A stretch of DNA of 64,000 nucleotides, taken from NCBI GenBank assembly GCA_029265405.1, contig JAJUJI010000003.1, forward strand, positions 62,001-126,000, read 5' to 3'. Origin of the DNA: Clostridiales bacterium (lineage in GTDB: Bacteria; Bacillota; Clostridia; Oscillospirales; Oscillospiraceae). The notes beneath the pieces were generated by a model, which saw only the letters and a list, made by a program, of their open reading frames with translations, was not told where the DNA came from and ran no database searches. Within the stretch, counting starts at the first letter, position 1. Each line of letters starts with the position of its first letter. Positions 22,626-32,107 of the stretch are shown here, piece after piece. The translations under genes and the position numbers were made by a program.

Positions 22626-23840
22626 TCACGCCCGCGGAGCGCTTTCGGCGTCGTCCCTTATGGCGCGGGCCAAGGCCTCTATTTCCCCAAGCTGCCCGGG
22701 CTTGAGCGCCGACTTTATGCTCACCGTTTCCGGCAATACCTTAAAGCCGCTCAGCGGCTCCAATATTTCCTTCATGAGCCTGCCGCTGGCCGGGGCCCAG
22801 GAGCCGTTCTCGATAAAGGCGGCCGTCCTGTTCTTCAGACCGTGCGCGGCGATGTCGCGCAGCAGCTCCTCCATGGTTATGAATATCCCCGTATTGTATG
22901 TGGTCGAGGCAAATACAAGATGGCTCCATTTGAAGGCCGCGGCCACTATCTCGGAGGCGGGCGTCACCGACACGTCGAACATGACCGTCCTCAGCCCCAG
23001 CTCCCTGAGCCTGCACGAGAGGATCTCGGCCGCGTTTTCAGTGTTTCCGTAGACGGAGGCGTAGGCTATCATGACCCCCGTTTCCTCCGGCTCATAGGCG
23101 CTCCAGCGCCGGTACTTTTCGGCCATAAGGCCTATTTCCTTCCTGAGGACAAAGCCGTGGAGCGGGCAAATGAGCCTGATTTGCCCGCCGCAGACCCTGT
23201 CCATCAGCGACTGGACGAAGGAGCCGTACTTGCCGACTATGTTTGCGTAATACCTGCGGGCCTCGTCCAGATAGTCCCGCTCAAAGTCCACCTCGTCGTC
23301 GAAAATCGCGCCGTTTATCGCACCGAACACCCCGAAGGCGTCGGCCGAAAACAGTATTCCCTCGGTTTCGTCGAAGGTGACCATCACCTCCGGCCAGTGC
23401 ACCATCGGCGCCATATGGAAAACAAGGCTGCGCCTCCCGGTTTCAAGCCGGCTCCCCTCCTTGGCAAGCACGGCCCGCGCCGTAACGTCCTCGCCGAAAA
23501 ACTGGCCTATCATGGCGGCCGTCTTTGCGGTGCAGACGAGCTTGGCCTGCGGGTGGCGGCTCAGAATTTCCATAAGCGCCGCGGTATGGTCCGGCTCCAT
23601 ATGCTGGACTACCAGGAAGTCCAGGCTCCTTCCCCCCAGCCCGTAGGCAACGTTTTCCAGAAACACCTTTGCCACGCTCCTGTCCACCGTGTCGAACAGG
23701 ACGGTCTTTTCATCAAGCAGCAGGTAAGAGTTGTAGGAGACGCCTCGGGGCACTGAATAGACGCCCTCGAACATAGCCAGCCTCCTGTCGTTTCCGCCGA
23801 CCCAGAGCAGCTCCTCCGTAATTTTCCGCGTGCAATGCAT
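22626..23840 (-). CDS. fprA: Flavodiiron protein (FprA-type oxygen or NO reductase)
   Basis: 404 residues, standard for the family. The N-terminal metallo-beta-lactamase-like half holds the di-iron ligands in VVQHMEPDHTAALMEIL (H-x-E-x-D-H), a His in APMVHWPEVMVTF, an Asp in FSADAFG and a His in CPLHGFVL. The C-terminal half is a flavodoxin domain: MIAYASVYGNTENAAEI and FASTTYNTGIF. It reduces O2 to water, or NO to N2O, using electrons from rubredoxin or F420, and protects anaerobes from oxygen. The ATG at 23840 has a GGAGGAAC site. Confidence 0.95.
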   Translation of the reverse strand: MHCTRKITEELLWVGGNDRRLAMFEGVYSVPRGVSYNSYLLLDEKTVLFDTVDRSVAKVFLENVAYGLGGRSLDFLVVQHMEPDHTAALMEILSRHPQAKLVCTAKTAAMIGQFFGEDVTARAVLAKEGSRLETGRRSLVFHMAPMVHWPEVMVTFDETEGILFSADAFGVFGAINGAIFDDEVDFERDYLDEARRYYANIVGKYGSFVQSLMDRVCGGQIRLICPLHGFVLRKEIGLMAEKYRRWSAYEPEETGVMIAYASVYGNTENAAEILSCRLRELGLRTVMFDVSVTPASEIVAAAFKWSHLVFASTTYNTGIFITMEELLRDIAAHGLKNRTAAFIENGSWAPASGRLMKEILEPLSGFKVLPETVSIKSALKPGQLGEIEALARAIRDDAESAPRA

Positions 23841-23877
23841 GCCGTTCCTCCGTTCCGCCCCTACGGGCGTTTTTACA

Positions 23878-23907
23878 ATTTTAACACGGCGGCGCGGGAA
23901 AATTCAA
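23878..23907 (-). promoter_or_regulatory. Sigma-A type promoter of fprA
   Basis: On the minus strand TTGAAT (23902-23907), an 18-base spacer and TAAAAT (23878-23883), about 40 bases before the fprA start. Confidence 0.55.
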
Positions 23908-24060
23908 CCTGCGCACCGGATCTTAGCCCATTTTACAGGGAAGAAGGGCTGAAGCGCCGAAAAATCGTCATGCCGCATCAATAAAATCGTTCATTTTTGC
24001 GCCGGACTGCTTTATAGTATGCCAAACGGGACGCAAACGCGCGGTTTTGAAAGGACGGGA

Positions 24061-25353
24061 ATGCATATGGAATACTTCAAAAAAATACCCAAGCCGGTTT
24101 TCAGGTATTACGATCCCGCGAGGCTCGTGCTCGGCAAGCCCATGGGCGAGCATCTGCCCTTCGCCATGGCCTGGTGGCACAACCTGGGCAGCGCGGGGCG
24201 CGACATGTTCGGCGCGGAAACGGCGGACAAGAGCTTCGGGGCCAGAGGCGGCGCGATGAAGCTGGCCAAGGCCAAGGCGGACGCGGGCTTCGAGTTTATG
24301 GAGAGGCTTGGCCTCCGCTATTTTTGCTTCCACGACCTGGATCTGGCGCCCGAAGCAGACACTATAGCCGAAACGAACGAGAGGCTGGACGAGATAAGCG
24401 ACTACATCCTCGAAAAGATGAAGGCCACCGGCATCAGGTGCCTCTGGGGCACGGCCAACCTTTTCAACAATCCCCGCTACATGAACGGGGCCGGCAGCTC
24501 CGACTCGGCGGAGGTATACTGCTTTGCCGCCGCGCAGATAAAGAAAGCCCTTGATCTGACCGTAAAGCTCGGCGGCAGGGGCTATGTTTTTTGGGGCGGA
24601 CGCGAGGGCTACGAAACCCTGCTCAACACCGACATGAAGCTTGAGCTTGAAAACGTTGCGCTGCTAATGCGCATGGCCGTGGCCTACGGCCGCTCCATAG
24701 GCTTCAAGGGCGACTTTTATATAGAGCCCAAGCCCAAGGAGCCCATGAAGCACCAGTACGACTTCGACGCGGCCACCGCCATAGGCTTTCTGCGCGCCTG
24801 GGGGCTGGACAAGGACTTCAAGCTGAACATAGAGGCTAACCACGCCACCCTGGCCGGCCATACCTTCCAGCACGAGCTGCGCGTGGCGGCAATCAACGGG
24901 ATGCTCGGCAGCATAGACGCCAACCAGGGCGACCTCCTGCTGGGCTGGGACACCGACGAGTTCCCCTGCGACATCTACGAAACCACCCTCGCCATGTACG
25001 AGGTTCTCAAGGCGGGCGGACTGAGCGGCGGCTTTAATTTCGACGCCAAGACACGCCGGCCCTCCAACACCTTCGAGGACATGTTCCACGCCTTCGCCCT
25101 GGGCATGGACAGCTACGCGCTGGGCCTGATAAAGGCCGCCGCCCTTATCGAGGACGGAAGGCTGGACGCCTTTATGCAGGAGCGCTACGCAAGCTGGAGA
25201 AGCGGCATAGGGGCAGAGATAAGGAGCGGCGGCATGACGCTTGAAAGGCTGGCCGAACGCGCGGAAAGCCTGGGAAGGCCCGCGCCGCCGGAGTCCGGCA
25301 GGCAGGAATACCTGCAAAGGATAGTCAACGAGATACTGTTTGAAAGGGCGTGA
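24061..25353 (+). CDS. xylA: Xylose isomerase
   Basis: 430 residues with the type II xylose isomerase pattern: [12 protein letters not shown], the active-site His in [47 protein letters not shown] (metal and base residues), [36 protein letters not shown] and [11 protein letters not shown]. It converts D-xylose to D-xylulose in the cytoplasm. The GAAAGGA site serves the ATG at 24061; an ATG two codons later is also possible. Its stop lies five bases before the likely start of the GH3 gene, and the three genes form one operon. No xylR or xylose transporter is seen. Confidence 0.97.
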   Translation: MHMEYFKKIPKPVFRYYDPARLVLGKPMGEHLPFAMAWWHNLGSAGRDMFGAETADKSFGARGGAMKLAKAKADAGFEFMERLGLRYFCFHDLDLAPEADTIAETNERLDEISDYILEKMKATGIRCLWGTANLFNNPRYMNGAGSSDSAEVYCFAAAQIKKALDLTVKLGGRGYVFWGGREGYETLLNTDMKLELENVALLMRMAVAYGRSIGFKGDFYIEPKPKEPMKHQYDFDAATAIGFLRAWGLDKDFKLNIEANHATLAGHTFQHELRVAAINGMLGSIDANQGDLLLGWDTDEFPCDIYETTLAMYEVLKAGGLSGGFNFDAKTRRPSNTFEDMFHAFALGMDSYALGLIKAAALIEDGRLDAFMQERYASWRSGIGAEIRSGGMTLERLAERAESLGRPAPPESGRQEYLQRIVNEILFERA

Positions 25354-25358
25354 GGGGC

Positions 25359-27467
25359 ATGAAATGCACCAAGGAATACAGGCTTTCCTTTACGGAAAAG
25401 GCCCGCGAGATGGTCGGGCAAATGACCCTTGAGGAAAAGGTCTTCCTTATGGGCGGCTGGATAAACGCCGTCCCCCCCGTGGAGGACGACATGCAGCGCC
25501 CCGGTACCCACTACAACTACCTGCCCTTCGGCGCAGGCGGCTGCAAGCGCCTCGGTCTCGGCCCCATGCTGTTTTGCGACGGGCCCAGAGGCGTTGTCAG
25601 CGGTACGGGCGAGAGCACCTGCTTCCCCGTTTCCATGCTTAGGGGCGCTTCCTTCGACACCGAGCTGGAGGAGGAGATAGGGAGGGCAATAGGCCGCGAG
25701 GTGCTGGCCCACGGCGGCAACCTTTTCGCCGGCGTCTGCATCAACCTGCCCTACAGCCCCGGCTGGGGACGCTCGCAGGAAACCTACGGCGAGGACAGCT
25801 TCGCCATAGGCCAAATGGGAGCGGCGCTGGCGCGCGGCGTGCAGAGCGAAAACGTCATCGCCTGCGTCAAGCATTTCGCCTTCAATTCCATGGAGCTGAG
25901 CCGCTTCAAGGTCAGCGTGGACTGCGACAGGCGCACGGAGCGCGAGGTCTTTCTCCCCCACTTCAGGGACTGCATAGACGCCGGCGCGGCCGCCGTCATG
26001 AGCGCCTACAACAAATACAAGGGCGTGCACTGCGGTCACAGCGACTATCTTCTGAGAAAGGTGCTCAAGGAGGAATGGGACTTCGACGGCTTTGTGATGA
26101 GCGATTTCAACTGGGGCATACGCGACACCGTTGAGGCCGCAAACGGCGGCCAGGACATGGAAATGTGCTGGACCCGCCATTTCGGGCCGAAGCTGGTCGA
26201 AGCCGTCAGGAAGGGGCTTGTGCCTGAGGAAAGGATAAACGATGCGGCCCTGCGCATAGCGCGCACGCTGCTTGCCTTCGAGGCGGCCCGAGCGGAAGCG
26301 GAGCCTCCCTCACGGTCGGTCATAGGCTGCCGGGAGCATATAGAGCTGGCCCTCAGGTCCGCCAGGGAGGGCATAACCCTGCTGAAAAACGGAGGCTCGC
26401 TGCCGCTGGACAGAAGCAAAATCAAAAAGCTCGCCGTAATAGGCAGGCTTGCCGCCGAAGCCAACATAGGCGACCACGGCTCCTCCCAGGTCTTCCCCGC
26501 ATATGTGACAACGCCTTTGGAGGGGCTAAAGCTCGTCGCTCCGGACACCGAGCTAATCTACCGCGACGGGACGGATATTGAGGCCGCCAAAGCCGCCGCC
26601 GCGGAGGCCGACGCCGTTGTTTTCGTCGTCGGCCTGAACCATGACGACGAGGGCGAATACGTCGGCCCGCAGGAGGGCTCGCAGGAGGAGGCCAACGGCT
26701 TCGACGCCATAGGCGGCGACAGGAAGGACCTGGGCCTCCACCGCGGCGACGTGGAGCTCATCAAGGCCGTCGGTCCGGCCAATCCGCGCTCGGCCGCGGT
26801 GCTCATCGGCGGCAATACGCTTATGATGACCGAGTGGCTCAGCTGCGTAGACGCCGTGCTGATGGCCTACTATCCCGGACAGGAGGGCGGCAGGGCCATA
26901 GCCGAGATACTCTTCGGCGACGTCAACCCCTCCGGTAAGCTGCCCTTCGTTCTGCCCCGCTCGGAAGCGGACCTGCCCCGGGTCAACTGGGAAACGACGA
27001 ATCAATGGTACGGCTATTACCACGGCTACGCGAAGCTTGACAAGGAGGGCGTCAAGCCTCTCCTGCCCTACGGCTTCGGGCTGTCCTATACCAGCTTCAG
27101 CTTCGGCGGCGCGAGCTTCGGGGCGCGAGGCGGCAATATCTACGCCGCCTGCACGGTCGCAAACACCGGCGCGAGGGCGGGGACGGAGGTCGTCCAGCTC
27201 TATGTGGGCTTCGGCGCGTCCCGGCTGGACCGCCCGGCGAGGCTTTTAAGGGGCTTTAAGCGCGTGGAGCTGGCCCCCGGCGAAAGCAGGGAGGTCGTCA
27301 TCGAGTGCCCAATTGATAGGCTGAAATACTACAATCCGAAGACAGCCTCCTTCGAGCTTGAGGACATGGATTACGAGGTGTACATCGGCTCCTCCGAGGC
27401 CGAGGAGGATCTGCTAAAGGGCGTAGTCAGGCTCGGCCCGGAACGCGACCGGGAGGCTCTGTCATGA
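25359..27467 (+). CDS. Glycoside hydrolase family 3 (probable beta-xylosidase/beta-glucosidase)
   Basis: 702 residues in the GH3 layout: N-terminal TIM barrel with DGPRGV, WGRSQETYGEDSF, CVKHFAFNS, MSAYNKYKG and the nucleophile in FVMSDFNWG (Asp249); a second alpha/beta domain starting around REGITLLKNGGSLPLD with VVFVVGLNHDDEGE (possible acid Glu); and a C-terminal fibronectin III-like domain from about residue 570 (GARAGTEVVQLYVGF). The usual S-D-W is S-D-F. No signal peptide, so it acts on imported oligosaccharides. Position between xylA and xylB makes xylo-oligosaccharides the likely substrate. ATG 25359 is chosen; the GTG at 25350 is an alternative. Confidence 0.92.
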   Translation: MKCTKEYRLSFTEKAREMVGQMTLEEKVFLMGGWINAVPPVEDDMQRPGTHYNYLPFGAGGCKRLGLGPMLFCDGPRGVVSGTGESTCFPVSMLRGASFDTELEEEIGRAIGREVLAHGGNLFAGVCINLPYSPGWGRSQETYGEDSFAIGQMGAALARGVQSENVIACVKHFAFNSMELSRFKVSVDCDRRTEREVFLPHFRDCIDAGAAAVMSAYNKYKGVHCGHSDYLLRKVLKEEWDFDGFVMSDFNWGIRDTVEAANGGQDMEMCWTRHFGPKLVEAVRKGLVPEERINDAALRIARTLLAFEAARAEAEPPSRSVIGCREHIELALRSAREGITLLKNGGSLPLDRSKIKKLAVIGRLAAEANIGDHGSSQVFPAYVTTPLEGLKLVAPDTELIYRDGTDIEAAKAAAAEADAVVFVVGLNHDDEGEYVGPQEGSQEEANGFDAIGGDRKDLGLHRGDVELIKAVGPANPRSAAVLIGGNTLMMTEWLSCVDAVLMAYYPGQEGGRAIAEILFGDVNPSGKLPFVLPRSEADLPRVNWETTNQWYGYYHGYAKLDKEGVKPLLPYGFGLSYTSFSFGGASFGARGGNIYAACTVANTGARAGTEVVQLYVGFGASRLDRPARLLRGFKRVELAPGESREVVIECPIDRLKYYNPKTASFELEDMDYEVYIGSSEAEEDLLKGVVRLGPERDREALS

Positions 27468-28960
27468 AGGCTTATCTCATAGGAGTGGATCTCGGCACCG
27501 GCGGCACGAAAACCGTATTGTTCGACGCCGAGGGCAGCATAATCGCCGAGGCGGCCGAGGAATACCCGCTCTACCAGCCGCGCAACGGCTGGGCCGAGCA
27601 GGACGCGGACGACTGGATACGCGCCGGGTTCGGCACCATACGCGCGGTCATGGAAAAAAGCGGCGTGGAGCCCTCGCTGATTGCGGGAGTCGGCTTATCT
27701 GGCCAGATGCACGGCCTTGTCATGCTGGACGGGGACGGAAAGGCGCTTGCGCGCAGCATTATCTGGTGCGACCAGAGGACGGCGGCGGAGTGCGCCGAGA
27801 TAACCGAACGCGTCGGCGCCCGCCGCCTCGTTGAGATAACCGCCAACCCAGCTCTTACCGGCTTCACCGCCTCCAAAATACTCTGGGTCAGGAAAAACAT
27901 GCCCGAAATCTACAAAGCCTGCCGCCATATACTGCTGCCCAAAGATTACCTGCGCTACAGGCTCACGGGCGCCTTCGCCACCGAGGTCAGCGACGCCTCC
28001 GGCATGCAGCTTCTGGACGTGCCAGGACGCCGCTGGTCCGAGGAGGTCCTCAGGGCTCTGGACATAGACGCGGGCCTGCTGGGCAGGGTTTACGAGTCGC
28101 CGGAGATAACCGGCTTCATAACTCCCGAGGCGGCCTCGGCCACCGGCCTCAGGGCCGGCACGCCGGTAGTCGGCGGCGCGGGGGACAACGCCGCCGCAGC
28201 CGTGGGCACCGGCGTTGTGTCCGACGGGAAGGTCTTCGTCACGATCGGCACCTCCGGCGTCCTTTACGCGCATACCGACATGATATCCATAGACCCGAAG
28301 GGGCGAGTCCACACCTTCTGCTGCGCGGTTCCTGGCGCGTGGCACGTTATGGGCGTCACGCAGGCTGCGGGCCTGTCGCTTAAATGGTTCAGGGACAATT
28401 TCTGCCAGGGGCGCGGCTACGCCGAGCTGAGCGGAATCGCAGAAACAGCCCCGCTGGGCGCAAACCGCCTGCTGTACCTGCCCTATCTCATGGGCGAGCG
28501 CACTCCGCATCTCGACGCCGACTGCCGCGGGGCCTTCATAGGCCTGTCGGCCATGCACGGGAAGGCCGATATGCTCCGCGCCGTCATGGAAGGCGTGATC
28601 TACTCCCAGCGCGACAGCCTCGAGATATTGAAGGAGCTGGGCATACACGTCGCGGAGGTCCGCAGCTGCGGCGGCGGGGCAAGAAGCCCATTCTGGAGGC
28701 AGATGCTTTCCGACGTATTCGGCCTTTCGGTCAAGACTGTCAAATGCGCCGAAGGCCCGGCATTGGGCGCCGCCGTGCTGGCTGCCGTCGGCGCGGGCCT
28801 GTACCGGACTGTGCCCGAGGCCTGCGCCTCCATGGTTTCCGAAGACAGGGCCCATACCCCGGACATGGGAAAAAACGCCGAATACGAGCGCTATTACCGG
28901 CTCTATACACGGCTCTATCCCGCGCTGAAGCAGAGCTACCGGGAGCTGGCGGAGCTTTAG
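27464..28960 (+). CDS. xylB: Xylulokinase
   Basis: 498 residues of the FGGY kinase family. Seen are the ATP/phosphate loop IGVDLGTGGTKTVLFD, GLSGQMHGLVMLD, IIWCDQRTAAEC, LPKDYLRYRLTG, EVSDASGMQLLDV and the second loop GGGARSPFWRQMLSDVFG. It phosphorylates D-xylulose to xylulose 5-phosphate for the pentose phosphate pathway. The ATG at 27464 overlaps the GH3 stop by four bases (ATGA). Length and motifs are normal for XylB. Confidence 0.97.
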   Translation: MKAYLIGVDLGTGGTKTVLFDAEGSIIAEAAEEYPLYQPRNGWAEQDADDWIRAGFGTIRAVMEKSGVEPSLIAGVGLSGQMHGLVMLDGDGKALARSIIWCDQRTAAECAEITERVGARRLVEITANPALTGFTASKILWVRKNMPEIYKACRHILLPKDYLRYRLTGAFATEVSDASGMQLLDVPGRRWSEEVLRALDIDAGLLGRVYESPEITGFITPEAASATGLRAGTPVVGGAGDNAAAAVGTGVVSDGKVFVTIGTSGVLYAHTDMISIDPKGRVHTFCCAVPGAWHVMGVTQAAGLSLKWFRDNFCQGRGYAELSGIAETAPLGANRLLYLPYLMGERTPHLDADCRGAFIGLSAMHGKADMLRAVMEGVIYSQRDSLEILKELGIHVAEVRSCGGGARSPFWRQMLSDVFGLSVKTVKCAEGPALGAAVLAAVGAGLYRTVPEACASMVSEDRAHTPDMGKNAEYERYYRLYTRLYPALKQSYRELAEL

Positions 28961-29001
28961 CGTGGCCGGGCTAAAGGCACGCCTATAGTTTGCTTCTTTG
29001 C

Positions 29002-29031
29002 TTGACGCCTGCCAGACACTTCCTGTATAAT
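29002..29031 (+). promoter_or_regulatory. Sigma-A type promoter of the SnoaL-like gene
   Basis: TTGACG (29002-29007), an 18-base spacer and TATAAT (29026-29031). Confidence 0.75.
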
Positions 29032-29068
29032 GCAGTTAATAATTTTTAAATAATCAGGAGGCACAGCT

Positions 29069-29824
29069 ATGGACGCAGCACTTGCATATGAAGACCGCAT
29101 CTCCGCACTGGAAGACTCCCTCGCCGCGCTGAAGGCAGAGCTTGCCGAAAAGGAGCGCAGGCTGCGCGATCTGGAGGATATAGAGGCCATCAAGCGCCTT
29201 CAGTGCGCCTACGGCTACTACCTTGAGCACTGGATGTCCGACGAGATCATCGCCCTGTTTGCCGACAGGCCGGAGACCTCGGCTACCTTTGTAGAGGGAA
29301 CCTATCTGGGCATGGAGGGCGTAAAGCGCTACTTCGGCAAAATGAAGGTCGCTCCGCCGGAATTTCTGCACCTGGTTATGCAGGTAAACCCCGTCATAAC
29401 CCTCGCCGGCGACGGGGTAAGCGCCAAGGGCCGCTGGTACGGCTTCGGCACCATCTGCGGCGGAATGGTCAACGGGGCGATAGACCCCACGTACATGGCC
29501 GTCGTCTACGAAATGGAATACATTAAGGAAGACGGCGTTTGGAAGATACTCAAGCTGGCCTTCCAGATGCACTACGCCTACGGCCATCCCCAGAAGAACG
29601 TCGCGCCTCCCCCGCCGCCTCCCGCCGGAGAAAGGGCGGACTCCGGAAGCGCGCCCGGCGGCATGAAGCTCAGCCCCGACATCTGGGCTCCCTACAACAC
29701 GCAGTACGGCTCCGGCTACATATACCCCATGCACTTCGTCCATCCCGTCACCGGCAAGCCGTCCCAGGAAAACGAGCACAACGCGAAGCTCAATCTCAAG
29801 CCCAGCCCCTTCCTTCCGAAATAA
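29069..29824 (+). CDS. SnoaL/NTF2-like protein with N-terminal coiled coil
   Basis: 251 residues. Residues 5-40 are a coiled coil (ISALEDSLAALKAELAEKERRL). Residues 40-175 resemble a SnoaL-4/NTF2-like cone: IEAIKRLQCAYGYYLEHWMSDEIIALFAD, GVKRYFGKM, MQVNPVITLAGDGVSAKGRWYGFG and YEMEYIKEDGVWKILKLAFQ. A Pro-rich stretch follows, then a conserved-looking tail with HPVTGKPSQENEHNAKLNL. NTF2-like folds include isomerases, hydratases and pure binding proteins, so no reaction is assigned. It has a strong promoter and terminator of its own. Confidence 0.75.
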   Translation: MDAALAYEDRISALEDSLAALKAELAEKERRLRDLEDIEAIKRLQCAYGYYLEHWMSDEIIALFADRPETSATFVEGTYLGMEGVKRYFGKMKVAPPEFLHLVMQVNPVITLAGDGVSAKGRWYGFGTICGGMVNGAIDPTYMAVVYEMEYIKEDGVWKILKLAFQMHYAYGHPQKNVAPPPPPPAGERADSGSAPGGMKLSPDIWAPYNTQYGSGYIYPMHFVHPVTGKPSQENEHNAKLNLKPSPFLPK

Positions 29825-29838
29825 ACCGCATAAAGACT

Positions 29839-29882
29839 GCGGGGCGGCCTCTCAAAATGAGAGGCCGCCCCGCCCGCCTTTT
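29839..29882 (+). terminator. Intrinsic terminator after the SnoaL-like gene
   Basis: A 15-base perfect stem, GCGGGGCGGCCTCTC with GAGAGGCCGCCCCGC, and an AAAAT loop, followed by CCGCCTTTTC. It lies between converging genes and may serve both. Confidence 0.85.
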
Positions 29883-29888
29883 CGGTAC

Positions 29889-32078
29889 TTATTCGGCTAC
29901 GACAAGACGCACCTTGCCCCCGTCCTCGGGAAGCCGGTCGTAATAGACCGTGAGCTTCTCCGAATAGGCCCTGGCCTCGGCCAGGGAGGCAAACCAGGTC
30001 CCGTTCTGCCTGTTGTAGCAGACCACCTTGTCCGAAACCGGCATTATGAAGCCTGGGAGCTCCGCCGTCGTCGAGTCGTCGCCCACTTTGAAGGCGCTGC
30101 GGCTTATACCGTCGGCCTTTTTAAGCTCGGAAATATAGGCGTAATTGCTGCTCGAATCATAAACGGCGATGCCGGCGGCGATGCCGCCGCTGTGCTCATA
30201 ATTCGTATAGGCGGAAACCGCGCCGGAGGCGGTCAGCAGCTTGATAGCCTTTTCGCCGGTCGCCGTGTCGTCGTACAAAAAGCCGTAGGTATACAGATCG
30301 CCCGTCACGTTGTCCAGCAGCAGCACGTCCACCTCGCCCGAGCCGTCCTTATGCGCCGCCAGTATTTTAGCCGCCGGCACCTTCGACTGGGTAATATCGG
30401 AATAGTCTATCTCCTGCGGCTTTGCCCTGCCCACTCTTTCGTATACCTTGACATCGTCCGAAAGCCTCGCCGAGCCCAGCCTGCGCCCCGCCACGTCCAA
30501 CGCGCCGTAGTATTCCGTTCCTCCAGAATATGCGGAAGCGGAAAGCTGCACATCCCCGTTGGACTGGTAGCTGCGCAGGATCACAAGCTCGCCGACCAGG
30601 CCGGGCTCCGCGTAATAGGACTTGCCCGTGACCGTCATGCCGTTTGCTAGCAAAACCGTCGCCTTGCCGTCGGAATAGCTTTTCAATATGCCCAGAGCGT
30701 CCTCCTTATAAACCGAGGAGGGCATTGCGCCGGCCACCTTGTTGTCTGCCGTGAGAAGCACGGTTATCTCGTCGCCAACCTTCATAGAGGTCAAATCGTT
30801 GAGCGCCGAGTCCAGCACCTCCAGCTTGTTTCCCAGCACAGTTATATACTTCGGAGCGGCGGCGTTGGGGCTGGCGTTTTCATAGCAGCCGGTGAGCTTT
30901 TTGTCCGTCAGCGTCAGGACGTTGGAAGCCGCGTCGTAGAAGGCCACGTCGTAGCGTCTGGCGTCCGAGGCGGAGGCGGGCTTCCCGTTCCTGAGCACCG
31001 AATATCCGTGCGCGCCCCCTGTCAGGGCCGCAAGCTCGGACTGGGGAGCCGCCGTTTTCAATACCGCGGTGGAGCCGGAGGCGGGCGTAGTGACATATAT
31101 CGCGTCCAGCTTCTTTTCCTCGTCCAGATACAGCACCGCCCCGCTGCCTTTGTCAAGGTTTACCCAATAATCCGCATAGGTCTTTGTCTCGCCGTCCACA
31201 TACAGTTTGGTGTCCGTTTCAACGGCGTATTTTTTCCCGTCCGACGCCACAACCCAAGCCGACTGCGCCTCCGTCAGCGTGGCTTTGACGGCCGTGCCTT
31301 TGCCGTTTGCCAAAACGGCCGCGACCTTGCCCTTGGCGTCGATCACCACGGTCGCGTATCTTGCTGCAAAGCAGTCCGGCATATCCGTCTTTGCCGAAAG
31401 CTCGCCCTCGGAGGTGTAGAGGGTACCGTTTTTATATTTGAATATTATAAGATCCTTGGTTGTGCCCAGAGCGGCCAAGTAGGCGGTTCCCGACTTTTGC
31501 TCGGTTCCCAGCAGGTTGACAAACAGCTTCACCGCCTGCGCGCGGGTCAGGCTCCCGTCTGCCTTGAGGCCCTCAAGACCTTTGGTCAGTCCGCGCTCTC
31601 CGGCAAGCTTCAAATAGCCCTCGGGCCATCTCATGCCAGTGTCGCTGTCGGCGTAGCCCAGCACGCGCATGAGTATGGTCACGGCCTGGGCGCAGGTGAC
31701 ATAGGCGTCCGGCCTGAAGGTGCCGTCGGAAAAGCCCCGGAGCAGCGGAGTTTCATAGGAGGCCATAAGGTTTATGTAGCCTCTGGCCCAGTGGGTGGAC
31801 TTCACGTCGGGGAAAATCGTCCGGTTTACGTAGCCTTCGGCCTTCGCCCCGTCGTTTTTTATAAGCACGGTCATCTTGCAAAAGGCGGCCCTGGTCAGAA
31901 GGCCGTCGGGGTCGAACCTGCCGTCCCCTACGCCGTTTATCACGCCCAGCATTCTCAGAGTCTCGGCGCTTAGGAGGGTGTCCTCGTCCGTTACGTCGGA
32001 AAAGCCGGCGGCCAGGGAAGGCGCGGCCAGGCTCAGGCAGAGGGCGGCCGCCAGCAGCATGGAAATCATCTTTTTCAT
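29889..32078 (-). CDS. SLH-domain surface protein of the MacAB-like operon
   Basis: 729 residues. Signal peptide MKKMISMLLAAALCLSLAAPSLAAG. Three SLH repeats follow at about residues 25-200: FSDV-x8-SAETLRMLGVINGVGDGRFDPDGLLTRAAFCKM, FPDVKSTHWARGYINLMA with GFSDGTFRPDAYVTCAQAV, and a third ending TRAQAVKLFVNLLG. The remainder is a mostly beta, Ala/Asp/Thr-rich region with repeated patterns of the type D-A-K-G-K-V-A-A-V-L and an end DRLPEDGGKVRLVV. It is held to the wall by SLH domains. It is the last gene of the operon, 29 bases after the permease gene. Start ATG at 32078 with a GGAAAGGA site. Confidence 0.9.
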   Translation of the reverse strand: MKKMISMLLAAALCLSLAAPSLAAGFSDVTDEDTLLSAETLRMLGVINGVGDGRFDPDGLLTRAAFCKMTVLIKNDGAKAEGYVNRTIFPDVKSTHWARGYINLMASYETPLLRGFSDGTFRPDAYVTCAQAVTILMRVLGYADSDTGMRWPEGYLKLAGERGLTKGLEGLKADGSLTRAQAVKLFVNLLGTEQKSGTAYLAALGTTKDLIIFKYKNGTLYTSEGELSAKTDMPDCFAARYATVVIDAKGKVAAVLANGKGTAVKATLTEAQSAWVVASDGKKYAVETDTKLYVDGETKTYADYWVNLDKGSGAVLYLDEEKKLDAIYVTTPASGSTAVLKTAAPQSELAALTGGAHGYSVLRNGKPASASDARRYDVAFYDAASNVLTLTDKKLTGCYENASPNAAAPKYITVLGNKLEVLDSALNDLTSMKVGDEITVLLTADNKVAGAMPSSVYKEDALGILKSYSDGKATVLLANGMTVTGKSYYAEPGLVGELVILRSYQSNGDVQLSASAYSGGTEYYGALDVAGRRLGSARLSDDVKVYERVGRAKPQEIDYSDITQSKVPAAKILAAHKDGSGEVDVLLLDNVTGDLYTYGFLYDDTATGEKAIKLLTASGAVSAYTNYEHSGGIAAGIAVYDSSSNYAYISELKKADGISRSAFKVGDDSTTAELPGFIMPVSDKVVCYNRQNGTWFASLAEARAYSEKLTVYYDRLPEDGGKVRLVVAE

Positions 32079-32107
32079 ATACGCAAACAATCCTTTCCTA
32101 AAAAAGG

